Part shown: positions 61,800-64,000 of the stretch, piece by piece
Position numbering within the stretch: the first letter of the stretch is position 1
How the letters are laid out: the number at the start of each line of letters is the position of its first letter
Assembly (NCBI GenBank): GCA_033063855.1
Contig: CP093831.1
Location: 10,354,001 to 10,418,000 of the forward strand
From: Smittia aterrima
Lineage: Eukaryota; Arthropoda; Insecta; Diptera; Chironomidae
Direction: 5' to 3'
DNA length: 64,000 bases
Position numbers and translations under genes: made by a program
Notes under the pieces: generated by a model
What the model was told of the DNA's origin: nothing
Seen by the model: the letters and a program-made list of their open reading frames with translations, nothing else
Databases searched by the model: none

Positions 61800-62079
61800 C
61801 TGAGAGAAGAAGAAATAAAAACCGAGAAAGTTTTTAAAAACAATGTACGAATGTTATGAAGCTTATATTAAAGGCTGACTTTAGATATAAAAGTATTTTT
61901 GCTTATATATTAAAATATTCTGATTTTCATTTTTAACGACGGTCGAACGTAAAAATTTAAATTCCAAGTTTGTAAATTCTTATAAATTGAAAAGCGCTGC
62001 AGCTCAGAAATCACGATTGTGAAAAAGAAAACTTAAATTTAATCGTAATTAGTGATCGAATTTTCGAGAAAATTCTTAA
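61800..62079. other. divergent spacer between protease homologue and TIM44
   Basis: About 280 bp must hold the TIM44 promoter and 5' UTR, and on the other strand the start of the protease homologue. TATA-like words occur in both directions (TATAAAAG at about 61,887 on the plus strand, TATATAAG on the minus strand), but none is at a position I can tie to a start site. Confidence 0.4.
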
Positions 62080-63642
62080 ATGGTGAGTTAAGAAGCATAG
62101 TCATATTGCGAGCGTATTGTCATTCGAATTTAAATGGAATTTCGTGTAATATTTGAAGGAAAACATTTTTGATGGTTACGAGAAATTAAATGATGCAATA
62201 TTTTGAGACCTTCCGATTGATTCTTCTTTCTAATTTACTTTAGGATCGCTTACTGAGGATAAGTGTGAGCAGAAGAGCTTTTTTGCCATCAGCATTAAAT
62301 GGACGAACAAATGTGCTATCATCCAGTCTGAACTCAAATTTCCAGCAAAATCATGCAATCGAGAGTTGTGTGGCGGTGAGATTAATGTAACTCTTAAGAA
62401 TGACGTCACAACTATATTTTCTTATCTTTCTTTTAGTGCTATTCAACTGGGAAACGACCCGGATTCTTCTCTTCCTTCCTTGAAAACATCAAACAAGAAT
62501 ATGACAAAAATAAGGAAATGAAAGACAATCTGAAAAAGTTCCGGGAAGAAGCTGAGAAGCTCGAACAATCCGATGCGTTAAAAAGTGCTCGTCAAAAATT
62601 CTACAATGTTGAGTCGGAAGCATCGAAAGGTTCAGAAGTTTTTAAAGAAAAATTGGGATCAGTGAAAGATAAACTCGGCGACGTGATGGAAGAAGTTGGA
62701 AAAACAGATATCGCAAAGAAAGCTTCAAAGATGGGCGAAGACTTTACGAAGTCTGCTAGAGGAGTCACCGACAGTATAAGTGAAAAAACAGCTGAGCTTG
62801 GAAAGAGTCAAGCTTTCCAAAGCATCTCACATGCAACAGCTGCTGTGAGAGAAGAGATGGACCACCAAGGAATAAACTCAAGAGTGTACCGGCCGCCAGC
62901 CAAACTACGGAAACGAGTTGAGTTCGCTGATCTCAATCAAGACGATCGTGTATTTGAAGCTAACACCGAAGACATGGGAGTTGAACTGCACAAAGATTCC
63001 AAATTCTATCAGTCGTGGGAGGACTTCAAAAATAATAATCAATACGTCAACAAAGTTCTCACATGGAAGATCAAGTACGACGAGTCAGAGAACCCACTGA
63101 TAAGAGCTTCACGACTTCTTACCGATAAAGTCAGTGATGTGATGGGAGGAATGTTTAGCAAAACAGAATTATCAGAAACGCTCACAGAAATTTGCAAGGT
63201 CGATCCAAACTTTGACGAAAAGAAATTCCTTCGCGATTGTGAAAACGACATCATCCCGAACATTCTTGAAGCGATGGTTCGAGGAAATCTCGATATTCTC
63301 AAGGACTGGTGTTTCGAAAGTACATTCAACATCATTTCCACTCCAATCGCCGCTGCTAAGAAACTCGGATACTGGCTCGACTCAAAGATTCTCGATATTG
63401 AGAACGTTGATCTTGCAATGGGAAAGGTCATGGAACAAGGACCCGTGTTGATTATCACCTTCCAAGCTCAACAAATCATGTGTGTTCGTGATAGCAAAGC
63501 AACAATTGTCGAAGGGGATCCGGAAAAAGTTATGAGAGTTAATTATGTGTGGGTGTTATGTCGCGATCCAAATGATCTAAATCCTCGTTCAGCATGGAGA
63601 CTAATGGAGCTGTCGGCAAACAGTCAAGAGCAGTTCCTTTAA
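62080..63642 (+). CDS. Tim44: mitochondrial import inner membrane translocase subunit TIM44
   Basis: Exons 62,080-62,082 (ATG only), 62,244-62,375 and 62,437-63,642 join in phase 0 to give 446 residues, normal for the family. The N-terminus (MDRLLRISVSRRAF) is Arg/Ser-rich, as expected for a mitochondrial presequence. GFFSSFLENIKQEYDKNKEM and then NLKKFREEAEKLEQ form the conserved helical part that binds mtHsp70. The C-terminal half, from about residue 250, is the Tim44 domain that contacts TIM23 and cardiolipin membranes, ending in WVLCRDPNDLNPRSAWRLME. TIM44 anchors mtHsp70 at the TIM23 channel for ATP-driven import into the matrix. The initiator ATG sits directly at a GTGAGT donor, so the first coding exon contributes only Met. 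Without that splice the long open frame would start inside the mature protein. Confidence 0.95.
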
Positions 63643-64000
63643 AACTTGTAACAACGAGTGAATCTTCATGTGCTTAGATTAAGGCTGAGAGAAATTTCCT
63701 GTTGTTCGCCGATTGAGAATGCTCGACGACGTTGAAAACGCAAAATCGTAATTATTTTTGTGCAACGCATTGGATGGAACCTCGAAATGAAATGATTGTT
63801 TTTATTTATTTCTAAGATTGTTGAACGACACGTCCGCGATCGACACCGAAAAGTCCTTGATAACAAGAACCGCGAATGAATTTAACGAACGATAAATGAT
63901 TAATAAAACAATTCGTTAGGAAATTTACGCTCTGGCTTTACCTTTCATCGATAATTCCAGCTCCATCAGTTATCACCATATTATTTTCATTGCAGAGATG
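63643..64000. other. TIM44 3' UTR and downstream sequence
   Basis: AATAAA occurs at 63,902-63,907, about 260 bases after the stop codon and consistent with a TIM44 polyadenylation signal. Nothing else is supportable before the window ends. Confidence 0.5.

Noticed and set aside
61885..61895. TATAAAAG as the TIM44 TATA box
   Set aside because: About 190 bp from the ATG with no initiator recognised at the right distance; TATA-like words are common in this AT-rich spacer.

Overview
The window looks like nuclear DNA of a dipteran insect. The base composition is AT-rich, the right half has introns of about 50-70 bp, and the gene content is insect-like: a TOX-family HMG-box factor, a tandem cytosolic sulfotransferase array, a MATH-BTB protein, a Myb/SANT-like protein, a non-catalytic clip-type serine protease homologue and TIM44. 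A nematoceran midge is my best guess, but that is inference. I saw no tRNA, rRNA, CRISPR array or intact transposon.

Left part (1-37,040): a gene-poor regulatory landscape, all transcribed leftwards. A complete TOX-family gene (TOX-A) can be rebuilt from nine coding exons between 36,391 and 21,411. A second gene start (TOX-B) lies downstream at 14,385-14,444. It is a 60-bp first coding exon that ends in the same FNQYMYK peptide and the same splice phase as TOX-A; its later exons were not found and probably lie left of the window. The two genes also share a candidate core promoter (14,990-15,022 and 37,006-37,038) and an intronic non-coding element (3,791-4,074 and 30,291-30,583). Together these indicate a tandem duplication that kept cis-regulatory DNA as well as exons.

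Middle (37,040-54,000): an intergenic gap, an unrecognised two-exon gene (40,475-41,298), then eight tandem sulfotransferase genes, all leftward, each with three exons and introns in identical phases. They fall into three subgroups (ST1/ST5, ST2/ST3/ST4, ST6/ST7/ST8). ST7 and ST8 use GC instead of GT as the second intron's donor. GATA-type sites are concentrated upstream of several copies. A degenerate GAAGTTTTCCC-type minisatellite separates ST6 from ST7.

Right part (54,000-64,000): a 4.3-kb gap, then a compact cluster. A MATH-BTB gene and a Myb/SANT-like gene run rightwards, a serine protease homologue runs leftwards and converges on the SANT gene with a 47-bp gap, and TIM44 runs rightwards to the end. 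TIM44's first coding exon contributes only the initiator ATG.
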